In this document: positions 42,529 through 52,405 of the stretch, one piece after another
How positions within the stretch are numbered: the stretch's first letter is position 1
Layout of the letters: each line of letters begins with the position of its first letter
Source of the DNA: Nocardiopsis flavescens
GTDB taxonomy: Bacteria; Actinomycetota; Actinomycetes; Streptosporangiales; Streptosporangiaceae
Assembly (NCBI RefSeq): GCF_900141985.1
Contig: NZ_FQZK01000018.1
Location: 49,961 to 113,960 of the forward strand
Reading direction: 5' to 3'
DNA: 64,000 bases
Notes under the pieces: generated by a model
The model's input: the letters and a program-made list of their open reading frames with translations, nothing else
Databases searched by the model: none
What the model was told of the DNA's origin: nothing
Translations under genes and position numbers: made by a program

Positions 42529-44814
42529 ATGAGGCGACCGGAGCCCGTGCTTCCCCATGTGTGGCGTGACGATACCCGTACCCGGCACCCGCAGGTGACC
42601 CATGTCGAACACGTGGCCCGACACGACGGGGTGAGCGGACGGTGGCCGGAATGGGCCCCGGCCCTCCTGGTCGAACGCCTGGGCGATCGGGGGATCACGG
42701 GGCCGTGGTCCCACCAGGTGACCGCCGCCGACCTCGCACGCTCGGGCCGTGATGTGATCATAGCCACGGGTACCGCCTCGGGAAAGTCACTCGCCTTCCT
42801 TATGCCCGCTGTGGAGGCGGTTGACGCGGGCGGAACCGTGCTCTATCTCTCGCCGACCAAAGCGCTGTCCCGCGACCAGCTCCGCACCCTCACCGACCTG
42901 CGCCTTCCCGGACTGAGGGCGGCCGTCTACGACGGCGACACCCCGCCCGGGGAGCGCACCTGGGTCCGCGAGCACGGCAACTACGTGCTCACCAATCCGG
43001 ACATGCTCCACCACGGGATGCTGCCCCGGCACGAGGCGTGGCGGCGCTTCCTCAAGCGGCTGCGCTACGTGATCGTGGACGAGGCGCACCTGTACCGGGG
43101 GGTTTTCGGCTCCCACGTCGCCCAGATCCTGCGTCGGCTCCGGCGGGTGTGCGCCCGCCACCGGGCCGAGCCGGTGTTCGTGCTCGCCTCGGCCACCTCC
43201 GGCAGTCCCCGGGAGAGCGCCGGCAGGCTCACCGGGCTCCCGGTCACCGCGGTCACCGAGGACGGCTCGCCGCGCCCGGGCATGTCGGTGGCGCTGGTGG
43301 AGCCCGAGTTCACCGACCTGACCGGCGAGCACGGCGCCCCCGTCCGGCGGACCGCGCCCTCCCAGGCCGCCGAGATGCTCGCCGACCTGGTCCGGGAGGG
43401 TGTGCGCACGCTCGTGTTCGTACGCTCGCGCCAGGGCGCCGAACTGGTCGCGCTCGCCGCCCAGCGCCAGCTCGAACCCGACCTGGCCCGCCGGGTGGCC
43501 GCCTACCGCGGCGGGTACCTGCCCGCCGAGCGGCGGCGCCTGGAGGAGGCGCTGCGCACCGGGGAGATCCTCGGGCTGGCCAGCACCAACGCCCTGGAGC
43601 TGGGGGTGGACATCACCGGCCTGGACGCGGTGATCATCGCCGGGTGGCCCGGCACCCGGGCCTCCCTGTGGCAGCAGGCGGGGCGCGCCGGGCGCGGGGA
43701 CGACGCCGCGCTGGCGGTGTTCGTGGCCCGCGACGACCCCCTGGACACCTATCTGGTCCATCACCCGGAGGCGATTTTCGGTCAGACCGTAGAGACAGCG
43801 GTTCTTGACCCGGAAAACCCGCACATCCTCGGTCCGCACCTGTGCGCGGCCGCCCAGGAGTTCCCGGTGACGGAGGAGGACTTCGCCCTGTTCGGTCCCG
43901 GTACACGGGAGCGGCTGGACGAACTGGTGCACCGGAAATTCCTCAGGAAGCGTCCGAGGGGGTGGTTCTGGACGAGCAACGAAAGGGCAAGTGACCTCGC
44001 CGATATTCGGGGTTCGGGTGGCTCGCCCGTGCAGATCGTCGATATCTCCACCGGCGGACTGCTCGGCGAGATCGACGAGGCCGCCGCCCACGGCACCGTC
44101 CACCCCGGCGCGGTGTACCTGCACCAGGGCGACACCTACCTCGTCGAGGACCTCGACCTCGACGAGGGCGTGGCCCTGGTGGGGCCGGCCGAGCCCGCCT
44201 ACAGCACCTGGGCGCGCGACACCACCGACATCACCGTGCGGTCGGTCCTGCGCGAGGAGGAGTGGGACGGCGGGGCCGTGCTGCGCTTCGGCGAGGTCGA
44301 GGTGGTCCGCAGGGTGGTCGGCTACCTCAAGCGGGACGTCCGCACCGGCGCCGTCCTGGGAGAGCAGTCCCTCGACCTGCCCGAGCGCACTTTGCGCACC
44401 CGGGCCGTCTGGTGGACCCTGCCGCCCGAGGCCGAGGAGCGCCTGCGCAAGGAGGACGTCGGCCTGCTCGGCGCCGCCCACGCCGCCGAGCACGCGGCGA
44501 TCGGCATCCTGCCGCTGCTGGCCACCTGCGACCGCTGGGACATCGGCGGGGTGTCCACGGCCACCGGACGGGTGGAGGTGTTCGTCTACGACGGCCACGA
44601 GGGCGGCGCCGGGTTCGCCGAGCGCGGGTACTCCGCCGCCCGGGAGTGGCTCACCGCGACCCGGCAGGCCATCGCGGACTGCGCCTGCGAGGAGGGCTGC
44701 CCCTCGTGCATCCAGTCGCCCAAGTGCGGAAACGGCAACGAGCCGCTGAGCAAGGCGGGCGCCCTGCGCATGCTGGACGAGGTCCTGGGCGCCGCCGGCC
44801 GGGGCGCGCGGTAG
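42529..44814 (+). CDS. DEAD/DEAH helicase with DUF1998 (MrfA/YprA-like)
   Basis: This 761-aa helicase has Walker A IATGTASGKSLAFLMP (about 78-93), YVIVDEAHLYRG (about 180), LASATSGSPRES (about 220), and motif VI WQQAGRAGRGDDAAL (about 382-396). The C-terminus is a DUF1998 zinc-binding domain with CACEEGCPSCIQSPKCGNGN (about 722-741). Bacillus MrfA with the same architecture is a DNA repair helicase for crosslinks and mitomycin C damage. It is divergent from bldG, matching SCO3550 and Rv3649. The helicase is unrelated in position to the DrmB protein of the island, though both carry DUF1998. Confidence 0.92.
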   Translation: MRRPEPVLPHVWRDDTRTRHPQVTHVEHVARHDGVSGRWPEWAPALLVERLGDRGITGPWSHQVTAADLARSGRDVIIATGTASGKSLAFLMPAVEAVDAGGTVLYLSPTKALSRDQLRTLTDLRLPGLRAAVYDGDTPPGERTWVREHGNYVLTNPDMLHHGMLPRHEAWRRFLKRLRYVIVDEAHLYRGVFGSHVAQILRRLRRVCARHRAEPVFVLASATSGSPRESAGRLTGLPVTAVTEDGSPRPGMSVALVEPEFTDLTGEHGAPVRRTAPSQAAEMLADLVREGVRTLVFVRSRQGAELVALAAQRQLEPDLARRVAAYRGGYLPAERRRLEEALRTGEILGLASTNALELGVDITGLDAVIIAGWPGTRASLWQQAGRAGRGDDAALAVFVARDDPLDTYLVHHPEAIFGQTVETAVLDPENPHILGPHLCAAAQEFPVTEEDFALFGPGTRERLDELVHRKFLRKRPRGWFWTSNERASDLADIRGSGGSPVQIVDISTGGLLGEIDEAAAHGTVHPGAVYLHQGDTYLVEDLDLDEGVALVGPAEPAYSTWARDTTDITVRSVLREEEWDGGAVLRFGEVEVVRRVVGYLKRDVRTGAVLGEQSLDLPERTLRTRAVWWTLPPEAEERLRKEDVGLLGAAHAAEHAAIGILPLLATCDRWDIGGVSTATGRVEVFVYDGHEGGAGFAERGYSAAREWLTATRQAIADCACEEGCPSCIQSPKCGNGNEPLSKAGALRMLDEVLGAAGRGAR

Positions 44815-44818
44815 GTGC

Positions 44819-45190
44819 TCACCCGAGCCGGCGGGGGCGATCGGTGAGGCGGGGCGGCGCGTCCGGCGGGGCTGGGGGCTCAGGGAAGGGCCCGTCCCCC
44901 ACCGCGTCGTACAGGACGAAGGGGAGTTCCGCGTCGTCCTGGACGGCGGCCGGTGCCGGCCGGCGGCCGGTTCCCGCGGGATGCCGCACCCGCGGGTCGC
45001 CGACCGCGGAGTACGGGTGGCCGAACGCGGACGGCAGGTCGGCGCCCGCGGCCGCGGTGTCCGCGTAGGGGGCCGGGCCGACGGTCTCGGCGGCGCCCCG
45101 GCGGTCGGTCTCCGCCGCCTCGGTCCCGATCGCGGCCTCGGCCGCCTCCACGGTGCCGGGCGACCGGTCGTCCCGGAGATCCCTGCTCAC
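44819..45190 (-). CDS. Hypothetical Ala/Pro-rich protein
   Basis: This 123-aa ORF (MSRDLRDDRSPGTVEAAEAA) is rich in Ala, Asp and Pro, predicted disordered, with one more ordered patch DDAELPFVLYDAVGDG near residues 85-100. No domain is recognised. It ends 5 nt from the stop of the convergent helicase. Coding bias is consistent with translation, but there is no firm ribosome-binding site. Existence is uncertain. Confidence 0.45.
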   Translation of the reverse strand: MSRDLRDDRSPGTVEAAEAAIGTEAAETDRRGAAETVGPAPYADTAAAGADLPSAFGHPYSAVGDPRVRHPAGTGRRPAPAAVQDDAELPFVLYDAVGDGPFPEPPAPPDAPPRLTDRPRRLG

Positions 45191-45364
45191 GGCCAGGACC
45201 GCCAGGTGGAGGTCCTGGCCGCCGGGGACGGGGGGAGCCCCGTCCCGAAGGGGCGCGCCAGGTCCGCGTCGGTCAGGCGCAGAGGGCCGCGGACGTCGGC
45301 GGGGGTGTGCACGCCGGCGCGCCGGGAGGCCGGCGCCCGCCGAAGGGGCGCGGTGCGGGGGCGG

Positions 45365-45880
45365 TCACCGGACCTCCCCCTCCAGCACGTCCGCGCTCCA
45401 CGCCGCCAGCCGTTCCCCGACCGCGCCCCCGCCGTCGAGCACGTGACGGGTGAAGGAGTCCCGCTCGTGTGCCAGGACCGCGGCCTCCCACACGCACGGG
45501 GCCAGGCCGGACCGGCCCGGCCGCAGCGCGGCGGGTTCCCCGGCGGGGCCGGTGAAGACGGCCAGGTCAGACATGTGCCCCTCGATCCAGGTGTGCACCA
45601 GGACGTAGTCGCCGTCGCCGCCCGCGTGGAACAGCAGGACCGCGAGGCCCAGGGAGCCCCGTAGGCGGGCCGTCGCCAGGTGGTCGGCGGCGACGCGCAG
45701 CGCGCTCTCGGCGTCGGCCCCGGTCGCCTCCCGGCCCGGGGCCCGGAGCAGGTAGGGCTTCACCAGGTGCCCGGCGACGGGGCGGGCGGCCAGCGGCCGC
45801 ACCGATCGGGCGTGGTGCCCGGCGGCCAGGGCCGCGAGTGCCCCGGCGTCGACGGCGTAGGGGTTCCCGGCAGAGGTCAT
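45365..45880 (-). CDS. Hypothetical protein, lineage-specific
   Basis: This 171-aa protein contains SLGLAVLLFHAGGDGDYVLV and an HTWIEGHMSDLAVFTGPAGE segment, with an alpha/beta look, no signal peptide or TM. No known family recognised. It starts at ATG 45880, which faces the plus-strand pilin-like operon, so the 146 bp up to 46027 would hold divergent promoters. A role in the Tad locus is possible by position only. Confidence 0.6.
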   Translation of the reverse strand: MTSAGNPYAVDAGALAALAAGHHARSVRPLAARPVAGHLVKPYLLRAPGREATGADAESALRVAADHLATARLRGSLGLAVLLFHAGGDGDYVLVHTWIEGHMSDLAVFTGPAGEPAALRPGRSGLAPCVWEAAVLAHERDSFTRHVLDGGGAVGERLAAWSADVLEGEVR

Positions 45881-46026
45881 GCCCCATCATCGTGCAGGAA
45901 AGACCCCGGTCGCGGGCCGGGGAAAGTTATCCACAGGCTGGGGAAAGCCCTTCCGTCCCGCCCCCGCCCGGCACACCCTGGAAATCAGGGCGGCACCCCT
46001 GTCGCCTCTCCTACCAGGGAGGTCCC

Positions 46027-46257
46027 GTGTTCTCTCCGGCATGCCCCGACGCCGTCACCCGGCGTCCGCTCCCGCTCACCGTACGGCTTCGCCGCGTTCC
46101 CGCGGACGCGGACCGCGGCATCACCACCACCGAGTACGCCCTGTGCATCCTCACCGCCGCCGCCTTCGCCGGGATCATGTTCGCGATCGCCAAGAGCCAG
46201 GCCGTCAACGACGCCTTCACCGGGATCGTCATCAATGCGCTCGGCAACGGCTTCTGA
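46027..46257 (+). CDS. DUF4244 pilin-like protein of the Tad locus
   Basis: This 76-aa protein starts at GTG 46027 with AGGGAGG just upstream. After a short basic head, DADRGITTTEYALCILTAAA (about 27-46) resembles the processing site and N-terminal helix of Flp/type IVb prepilins (G-x4-E), followed by a hydrophobic helix and a short polar tail. This is DUF4244, ortholog of Rv3656c. It would be the major pilus subunit of the Tad system whose ATPase and membrane genes lie on the opposite strand at 49.5-53.5 kb. The next gene starts inside it. Confidence 0.85.
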   Translation: MFSPACPDAVTRRPLPLTVRLRRVPADADRGITTTEYALCILTAAAFAGIMFAIAKSQAVNDAFTGIVINALGNGF

Positions 46258-46597
46258 CCGGGGTGCCGTCACCGTCGAGTTCGCCCTCACCCTGCCCGCG
46301 CTCCTCCTCGTCCTGGCGCTGGCGGTCGGCGCCGTCACCGCCGCCGACGCCCGGCTCGCCTGCGCGGACGCCGCGCGCGTGGGCGCCCGGTCCCTGGCCC
46401 GGGGCGAGAGCGAGGCGCGTGCCGGGGAGCTGGCCCGCGAGGCCGCCCCCGCCGGGGCGGAGATCGGCCTGGGGCGGGACGGGGAGACCGCCCGGGTCAC
46501 CGTCACCGCCCGGGTCCGGTTCGGGCGGTTCCACCTCCACACGGTCCGGGTGAGCGGCACCGCCGCCGTCCTGCTCGAACCCGGCATCCCACCGTGA
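46235..46597 (+). CDS. TadE-like pseudopilin
   Basis: This 120-aa protein starts at ATG 46235, overlapping the DUF4244 gene by 23 nt. SDRGAVTVEFALTLPALLLV (about 7-26) is a class-typical TadE signature: G-x3-E-x5 prepilin-like site and hydrophobic helix. The remainder forms a small extracytoplasmic beta domain with one pair of cysteine-poor strands. Corresponds to Rv3655c. It is a minor pilus component of the Tad apparatus. Confidence 0.85.
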   Translation: MRSATASDRGAVTVEFALTLPALLLVLALAVGAVTAADARLACADAARVGARSLARGESEARAGELAREAAPAGAEIGLGRDGETARVTVTARVRFGRFHLHTVRVSGTAAVLLEPGIPP

Positions 46598-46980
46598 CCC
46601 CCGGACCCCGGCCCGGACCCCGGCACACCCGCGACACCGGCGCGGCGGCCGTCCACTGGGTCGCCATGGCCGTTCTGCTGTGGACCGTGGCGCTTGCCGC
46701 CGTCCTGGCGGCGACGGCCAGGTCCGACCGGGACCGCGCCGAAACGGCGGCGGACCTGGCCGCCCTGGCGGCGGCCTCCGTCGCCGTCCACGGGGCCGAC
46801 ACCGCCTGCGAGCGGGCCCGCCTCACCGCCGAGGCCAACGGCGCCTCCCTCGACACCTGCGAGATCAGCGGCCACACCGCAGAGGTGGTGGTCGCCGTCC
46901 CCTCCGTCCTCGACCTGACCGCCGGCGCGCACTCACGCGCCGGAACCGTCCACGGAACCCTTCCGGAGGAAGAACCATGA
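46594..46980 (+). CDS. TadE-like helicase/secretion-neighbourhood protein (Rv3654c family)
   Basis: This 128-aa protein begins at GTG 46594, overlapping the TadE stop (GTGA). DTGAAAVHWVAMAVLLWTVA (about 14-33) is the membrane helix with a degenerate pilin-like motif; DRDRAETAADLAALAAASVA follows, then a pair of cysteines (ADTACERAR and LDTCEIS). It belongs to the family named for its neighbours (helicase and secretion genes), as is true here. Probably a further minor subunit. Confidence 0.82.
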   Translation: MTPGPRPGPRHTRDTGAAAVHWVAMAVLLWTVALAAVLAATARSDRDRAETAADLAALAAASVAVHGADTACERARLTAEANGASLDTCEISGHTAEVVVAVPSVLDLTAGAHSRAGTVHGTLPEEEP

Positions 46981-48305
46981 CCGTGCCCGCCCTGCTGTGC
47001 GCCCTGCTCCTGGGCGCCGTCCCCGTCCACGCCGCCCCGACCCCCTGTTCCCCGCCCGCCGACCTGCGAACGCCCTCACCGCCGCAGGCCGGGGCCGGAG
47101 AGCCCGTGGAGACACGCGCGCCGGGGGCGCCCCCCGGCTCCGGGGCGGTCCGTCCGGGGGCGTCCGCAGGCCTCGCGGCCGATCCGGCGGACCGGGTGCG
47201 CACGTACACCGAGGCACGGGCGAGCGCGCGGACGGGGCCGACCGCGCGGTCCTCGCCCTCACCCGCCCTCCGGGCGGCCGTCCTGCCGCGGGTTCCGGCA
47301 CAGCGGGGGACGCGGGTGGAGGAGTGCACGCCGACGGCGCCGCCGGTGCCGGACGCCCCGCGGGCGTACGCGTGGGCGGAGGGGACCGCGGAGGCGGGGC
47401 CGACACGGGCGCCGGCGGGGTTCCGGGCCGTGCGGCCCCTGTCCACCGGGTGCGAACAGCGGCCCGTGCACGCCGTGGACCCGTTCACCTCCACCGGTGC
47501 GGATCGACCCGTACCCGCGGTTCCCGTACCCGCGGTGTCGGCGGTCGGGCTTGTGTCGCGCTCGGATTCGTCCGCGGCGATGGTGGTCGGGCCTGTGCCG
47601 CTCCCGCGGCGGTCCGTGGTCTCGGCGGTCGGGCCCGTTCTGCGCTGGCACTCGTCCGCGGTCTCGGCGGTACGGCCCTTCCGCGACCATGCTTCCCCGC
47701 TCCCGCTCCCGCTCCCGCTCCCGCGTCCGCGTCCGCTCACCGCGGAGGCGGGGCCTGAGCGCGGCGGGTCCGTGCCCGCACTCCCACGCCTGCTCGACCA
47801 CCTGATCGCCACTCCCGTCCCAGGGGTCCCGGATTCGGCGCGGACCGACCCGGTCACGACGCCCCGCCAGCCCGCCGCCGTCCGTCCGGCGGCGGGCGAT
47901 CCGGAGGAGCCTGCGGTCGCACCCTCCCCGCAGGTCCGCCCGGTCTCTGGGGCGAGGGGCCCGACGGAGGAGCCGACCACCGCCCCGGCGGTGGTGCCGA
48001 GCGGCGGACCCGAGGCCCCCGAGCCGGACGAGGAAGGAGAAGCCGCCCCGGTCGCCCGGCCGACCGAAGCCGAGTGGGGCGGGGGTGCGGGGGCGGAACC
48101 AGGTGCCGTTCAGATGGTGCACCACGTCTCCACCACCCCGGCCCCGGCCGAGACCGTCGCGCGGTTCGTCGGCAACGCCTCCACCGTGCTGTTGGCCCTG
48201 CTCGGGGTGACGGTGCTCGCCCTGCGGCTCACCGTGGGCTGGCCCCGCTTTCCCGAGCCCTACCTGGGGCGCCGCCGCTCGGGCGGTGACCCCGACGACC
48301 GGTGA
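46977..48305 (+). CDS. Large Pro/Ala-rich secreted or membrane protein
   Basis: ATG 46977 overlaps the previous stop and has GGAGGA 8 nt upstream. The 442-aa product has an N-terminal signal peptide (MTVPALLCALLLGAVPVHAA), then more than 350 residues of low-complexity Pro/Ala/Val/Arg sequence with internal imperfect repeats of the type VSAVGPV...SS, and a C-terminal TM helix (TVLLALLGVTVLALRL, about 403-418) with a basic tail. No domain is recognised. Position suggests a Tad-linked surface stalk or anchor, but the low-complexity sequence gives long open frames on both strands, so I keep confidence moderate. Confidence 0.5.
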   Translation: MTVPALLCALLLGAVPVHAAPTPCSPPADLRTPSPPQAGAGEPVETRAPGAPPGSGAVRPGASAGLAADPADRVRTYTEARASARTGPTARSSPSPALRAAVLPRVPAQRGTRVEECTPTAPPVPDAPRAYAWAEGTAEAGPTRAPAGFRAVRPLSTGCEQRPVHAVDPFTSTGADRPVPAVPVPAVSAVGLVSRSDSSAAMVVGPVPLPRRSVVSAVGPVLRWHSSAVSAVRPFRDHASPLPLPLPLPRPRPLTAEAGPERGGSVPALPRLLDHLIATPVPGVPDSARTDPVTTPRQPAAVRPAAGDPEEPAVAPSPQVRPVSGARGPTEEPTTAPAVVPSGGPEAPEPDEEGEAAPVARPTEAEWGGGAGAEPGAVQMVHHVSTTPAPAETVARFVGNASTVLLALLGVTVLALRLTVGWPRFPEPYLGRRRSGGDPDDR

Positions 48306-48984
<679 letters not shown>

Positions 48985-49422
48985 ATGGGACACCGACACC
49001 CGAGCAAGCTCAAGAACACCGAGGTGGGTCACGCCCGGGCGCGGTGGCTGCTGCGTGCGGAGCTTGCGGGGTGCGCTCAATGCCGGACCGAGGGCGACCG
49101 GGAGGCCTTGGGCGACCTCGTGCAGGAGGGGGTGTTCGACTCCCTCATCAGCGGGTTCGTGCTCGCCCGGGTCCAGCAGTGGCGGGTTCCGGGCCGCACC
49201 CCGCGCTACCCGGCGACCGTGTACCGCCTCGCCCCGGTGGACGAGCGCGACTTCTGGCACGCGCCCACCCAGCACTGCATGCGCCTGTGCACGGTCGAGG
49301 GCCCCCGGGGCACCCGCGTGGACACCCGGTCCGCCCTCGGGGAACTGCGGCTGATGCCCCTGCGGGACCGCTCCCTCGTCCTGGACGACATCATCGACGG
49401 CCTGAGCGAGGACGAGGCCTGA
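48985..49422 (+). CDS. Hypothetical protein (145 aa)
   Basis: ATG 48985 gives MGHRHPSKLKNTEVGHARAR, followed by a globular-looking protein with cysteines in AGCAQCRTEGD and HCMRLCTVEG, and an acidic end DDIIDGLSEDEA. A TACCCT hexamer at 48972-48977, 7 nt before the ATG, fits a leaderless transcript. No family is recognised. The gene is convergent with the TadC-like gene at 49487. The four Cys/His residues could bind metal, which is only a suggestion. Confidence 0.65.
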   Translation: MGHRHPSKLKNTEVGHARARWLLRAELAGCAQCRTEGDREALGDLVQEGVFDSLISGFVLARVQQWRVPGRTPRYPATVYRLAPVDERDFWHAPTQHCMRLCTVEGPRGTRVDTRSALGELRLMPLRDRSLVLDDIIDGLSEDEA

Positions 49423-49486
49423 GCCCCCTCCCGGCTCCGGCGCAGACAGACCCGTGCGGGCGGGCCCCGCGCCCACCGCCGCGGGG

Positions 49487-50191
49487 TCACCCGCCCAGCG
49501 CCCGCGACAGCAGGTCCGCCACCATCGGCACCACCCCCACCAGCAGGAACGACGGCAGGAAGCACAGCGCCAGCGGCATCACCACCAGCACGCCCAGGCG
49601 CTCGACCCGTGCGGCCGCCCGCGAGCGCAGCTCCCGGTGCAGGTCGGACACGTGCCGGTCCAGCAGATCCGCCACGGGGGCGCCGGTGTCGGCGGCCCTG
49701 GCCAGGTCGCGGCCGACCGCCACCAGCGGCTCCGGCAGGGTCCCCGACGCCTCGGCCCAGGCCGCCCCGGGGTCGGCCCCCAGCCGCAGCCGCTCGGCCA
49801 CCGACGCCAGCTCCTCCCCGAGCCTGCCGGGCGCGGCCCGGGCCACGGCCGCGAGACAGGAGGGCAGCGGCGCCCCGGCCCGCATCCCGGCCGCGATGAG
49901 CCCGATCACCACCGGGACGTCCCCGGTCGGCCCGATCCGGCCCTCCCGCTCCCGGCCCCGGACACGTGTCCACCACACCGCCCCGGCCACCGCGGCGACG
50001 ACCGCGCCCAGCACCCCGAAGAGCGCACCGGCCAGGGCCACCGCGCCCGCCCCGGCCGCCGACAGCACCAGCAGCCGACCGGGGAGCGGGGCCCTCGGGG
50101 CCGGTGGCGGGCGCAGCCGGGCCCCGGGGCCGCCGCCCATCGCGACCCACACACCGGCGACCCCGCACAACACGGCGATGACGGTGAACAT
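49487..50191 (-). CDS. tadC: TadC-like type II secretion F-domain protein
   Basis: This 234-aa membrane protein starts at ATG 50191 (AGGAGAAGG upstream). It has three or more helices, near 1-20, 40-80 and 205-230, and the T2SF core PVVIGLIAAGMRAGAPLPSC (about 95-114) and DTGAPVADLLDRHVSDLHRE (about 165-184). It is an inner-membrane platform protein of the Tad pilus. It is the last of four minus-strand genes (Ssd-TadA-TadB-TadC), matching Rv3657c. An F-domain is usually about 120 residues, and it is intact here. Confidence 0.88.
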   Translation of the reverse strand: MFTVIAVLCGVAGVWVAMGGGPGARLRPPPAPRAPLPGRLLVLSAAGAGAVALAGALFGVLGAVVAAVAGAVWWTRVRGREREGRIGPTGDVPVVIGLIAAGMRAGAPLPSCLAAVARAAPGRLGEELASVAERLRLGADPGAAWAEASGTLPEPLVAVGRDLARAADTGAPVADLLDRHVSDLHRELRSRAAARVERLGVLVVMPLALCFLPSFLLVGVVPMVADLLSRALGG

Positions 50192-50419
50192 GCCCTTCTC
50201 CTGTCTTGTCGTTGCTCCCGGCACCCGCCGCACCGTGCCCCCGGCGCTGCGGGCACCGTCCTGACCCACGGCCGCCGGAGCGATCGGGGCGCCCCGGCCG
50301 CCGGGCCGACCGGCCCCGCACACCGATTGCGCTCGCACTTCTACGCCGACCCCACCCGGCGACCGCGACCGCGGTCGCCGGGGCGGACGGGGCGGTTGCG
50401 GCCACCGGCTCGGCGCCCC

Positions 50420-51103
50420 TCAGTCCCCGCGGTCGACGGCGGCGCGTACCAGCCGCCCGATCCACCACAGCCCGGTGACGTTGAGCAGCGCACCGAGCAC
50501 CAGGCAGAGCAGGCCCAGCGGGGTCGTGAACAGGAACACCAGCGGCGAGCCGCCCAGCCCTGCCGACAGCAGCAGGCCCACCACGGGGAGCACGCCCAGG
50601 ACGACCGCGGTGGTCCTGGGCCCGCCCGTGCGCGCCGCGATCTCGGCCCGCACCTCCTCCTGCGCGGTGAGTTCGGCGGCCAGGGCGTCCACGACGTCGG
50701 CCAGCCCCGCACCGGTGTCCGAGGCCACCTCCCAGCACACGGCCAGGTAGGCGAGGGCATGCAGGTCCGGGTCGGCTTCGGCGGCCGGGACGGGGGTCCG
50801 GCCGCCGAAGCCGTCGCCGACGGCCCGGGCCACCTCCGGCCCGGCCTCGACGAGGGCGGTCCCCAGCGCGTCCTCGGGCGGTCGCCCGGACCGCAGCTCG
50901 GCGGCCAGCACCCGGCACAGGGTGATCACCCCGCGCCGCTTCTCCCGGCCCGCCGCCGCCCTCCGGCGCAGGGCCCGCACCCGTTCCAGGAGCTTCGACG
51001 GCCCCTGCCCGCGGGGCACCACCCATCCGATGCGCCCCGCCCCCGCGTCGAGCACCGCGCCCAGCAGCACCAGTCCCGCCGCGCACACCCACACCCCGAC
51101 CAC
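50420..51103 (-). CDS. tadB: TadB-like type II secretion F-domain protein
   Basis: This 227-aa protein starts at GTG 51103. It has an N-terminal helix (VGVWVCAAGLVLLGAVLDAG), the F-domain LCRVLAAELRSGRPPEDALG (about 61-80), DTGAGLADVVDALAAELTAQ (about 128-147), and two C-terminal helices (VVLGVLPVVGLLLSAGLG and VFLFTTPLGLLCLVLGALL). It is the second platform protein of the Tad system, Rv3658c-like. It lies between TadA and TadC genes with gaps of 60 and 228 nt. Confidence 0.88.
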   Translation of the reverse strand: MVGVWVCAAGLVLLGAVLDAGAGRIGWVVPRGQGPSKLLERVRALRRRAAAGREKRRGVITLCRVLAAELRSGRPPEDALGTALVEAGPEVARAVGDGFGGRTPVPAAEADPDLHALAYLAVCWEVASDTGAGLADVVDALAAELTAQEEVRAEIAARTGGPRTTAVVLGVLPVVGLLLSAGLGGSPLVFLFTTPLGLLCLVLGALLNVTGLWWIGRLVRAAVDRGD

Positions 51104-51163
51104 GTCACACCCCCGTGTCCCCGGTCCGCTCCCTGTACGCGGTCCCGCACACCGCCCCCGGTG

Positions 51164-52405
51164 TCATCGGCGCCAGGAGCCGCCGAGGCGGGCGGCGAGC
51201 GCGTCGAACCCCGGGTGCTCGCGGTGGGCGCCGTCCGCGGTGAACGACACCGCGGGCACCGTGTGCACCAGCCCCTGCCTGTCGTGGTTCAGCACACGGA
51301 CCTCTGCCAGCCGCCGGCCCCCGGCGTCCCGGACCAGGTGGACCACCAGCACCCCGGTGGCGGCGAGCTGGCTGTGCACCGCCTCCCGACCGAGCCCGGC
51401 CGCGCAGCCCAGTGCCTCCACCCGCGCCGGGACGTCCCCCGCGCCGTTGGCGTGCAGCGTCCCGGCGCCCCCCTCATGGCCGGTGTTGAGGGCGCCCAGC
51501 AGGGACACGATCTCCGGCCCCCGCGCCTCGCCCACCACCAGCCGGTCCGGGCGCATCCGCAGCGCCTGGCGGACCAGCACCTCCAGCGTCACCTCTCCGC
51601 TGCCCTCGATGTTGGCGGGGCGCGTCTGCAACCGGACCACGTGCGGGTGGTCGGGGCGCAGTTCGGGGGAGTCCTCGGCCAGGACGATCCGCTCGCCCGG
51701 CGCCACCAGGGACAGCAGCGTCGACAGCAGCGTGGTCTTGCCCGTCCCCGTGCCCCCGCTCACCAGGAACGCCGCCCGCGACGCCACCACCGCCCGCAGC
51801 AGCGCCGCCCCGTGCGCGGTGAGGGTGGCGCAGGCCACCAGCCGGTCCAGCGTGAACACGCGGCGGGGCGGCATCCGCAGCGACAGGCACGCCCCCGTGG
51901 GGGAGACCGGCGGCAGGACCGCGTGCAGCCGCGCCCCGTTGGGAAGCCGGGCGTCCACGTAGGGCACCGCCGCGTCCAGCCGCCGCCCGGCCTGCGCGGC
52001 GAGGCGCTGCGCCAGCCGCCGCACCGCCTCCGCTGACTCGAACCGCACCCCCACCCGGCGCAGACCGCCGCCGTCGTCCACCCACACCTCGTCGGGTCCG
52101 TTGACGAGGATGTCCGTGACTCCGGAGACCATCAGCTCCTCCAGCGGACCGGCCCCGGCCAGGTCGGCCGCCAGCCGCCGGGTCAGCGACAGGACCTCGG
52201 TGTCGCCCAGCACCCCGCCCTCCGCCCGCAGCGCCGCCGCCACGTTGGCGGGGCTGACCACCGCACCGGAGGCCACCAGCCGGTTGCGCACCGCCTCCAC
52301 CAGGGCCGGCCCGACGGGGACGGCGCGCGCGGGCGGCGGCCCGTTCAGGGGTGTGGAGCCGGTCACCGAGGGCCGCCGCAGCGCCCGTTCGGTCAGCGCG
52401 CTCAC
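51164..52405 (-). CDS. tadA: TadA-like secretion ATPase
   Basis: This 413-aa ATPase starts at GTG 52405, overlapping the stop of the ssd gene (GTGA). It has an N-terminal domain with DILVNGPDEVWVDDGGGLRR, Walker A FLVSGGTGTGKTTLLSTLLS (about 210-229), the Asp box ERIVLAEDSPELRPDHPHVV, Walker B LVVGEARGPEIVSLLGALNT (about 294-313), and the His box GGAGTLHANG. These are all features of CpaF/TadA hexameric ATPases that drive pilus assembly. Ortholog Rv3659c. Confidence 0.92.
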   Translation of the reverse strand: MSALTERALRRPSVTGSTPLNGPPPARAVPVGPALVEAVRNRLVASGAVVSPANVAAALRAEGGVLGDTEVLSLTRRLAADLAGAGPLEELMVSGVTDILVNGPDEVWVDDGGGLRRVGVRFESAEAVRRLAQRLAAQAGRRLDAAVPYVDARLPNGARLHAVLPPVSPTGACLSLRMPPRRVFTLDRLVACATLTAHGAALLRAVVASRAAFLVSGGTGTGKTTLLSTLLSLVAPGERIVLAEDSPELRPDHPHVVRLQTRPANIEGSGEVTLEVLVRQALRMRPDRLVVGEARGPEIVSLLGALNTGHEGGAGTLHANGAGDVPARVEALGCAAGLGREAVHSQLAATGVLVVHLVRDAGGRRLAEVRVLNHDRQGLVHTVPAVSFTADGAHREHPGFDALAARLGGSWRR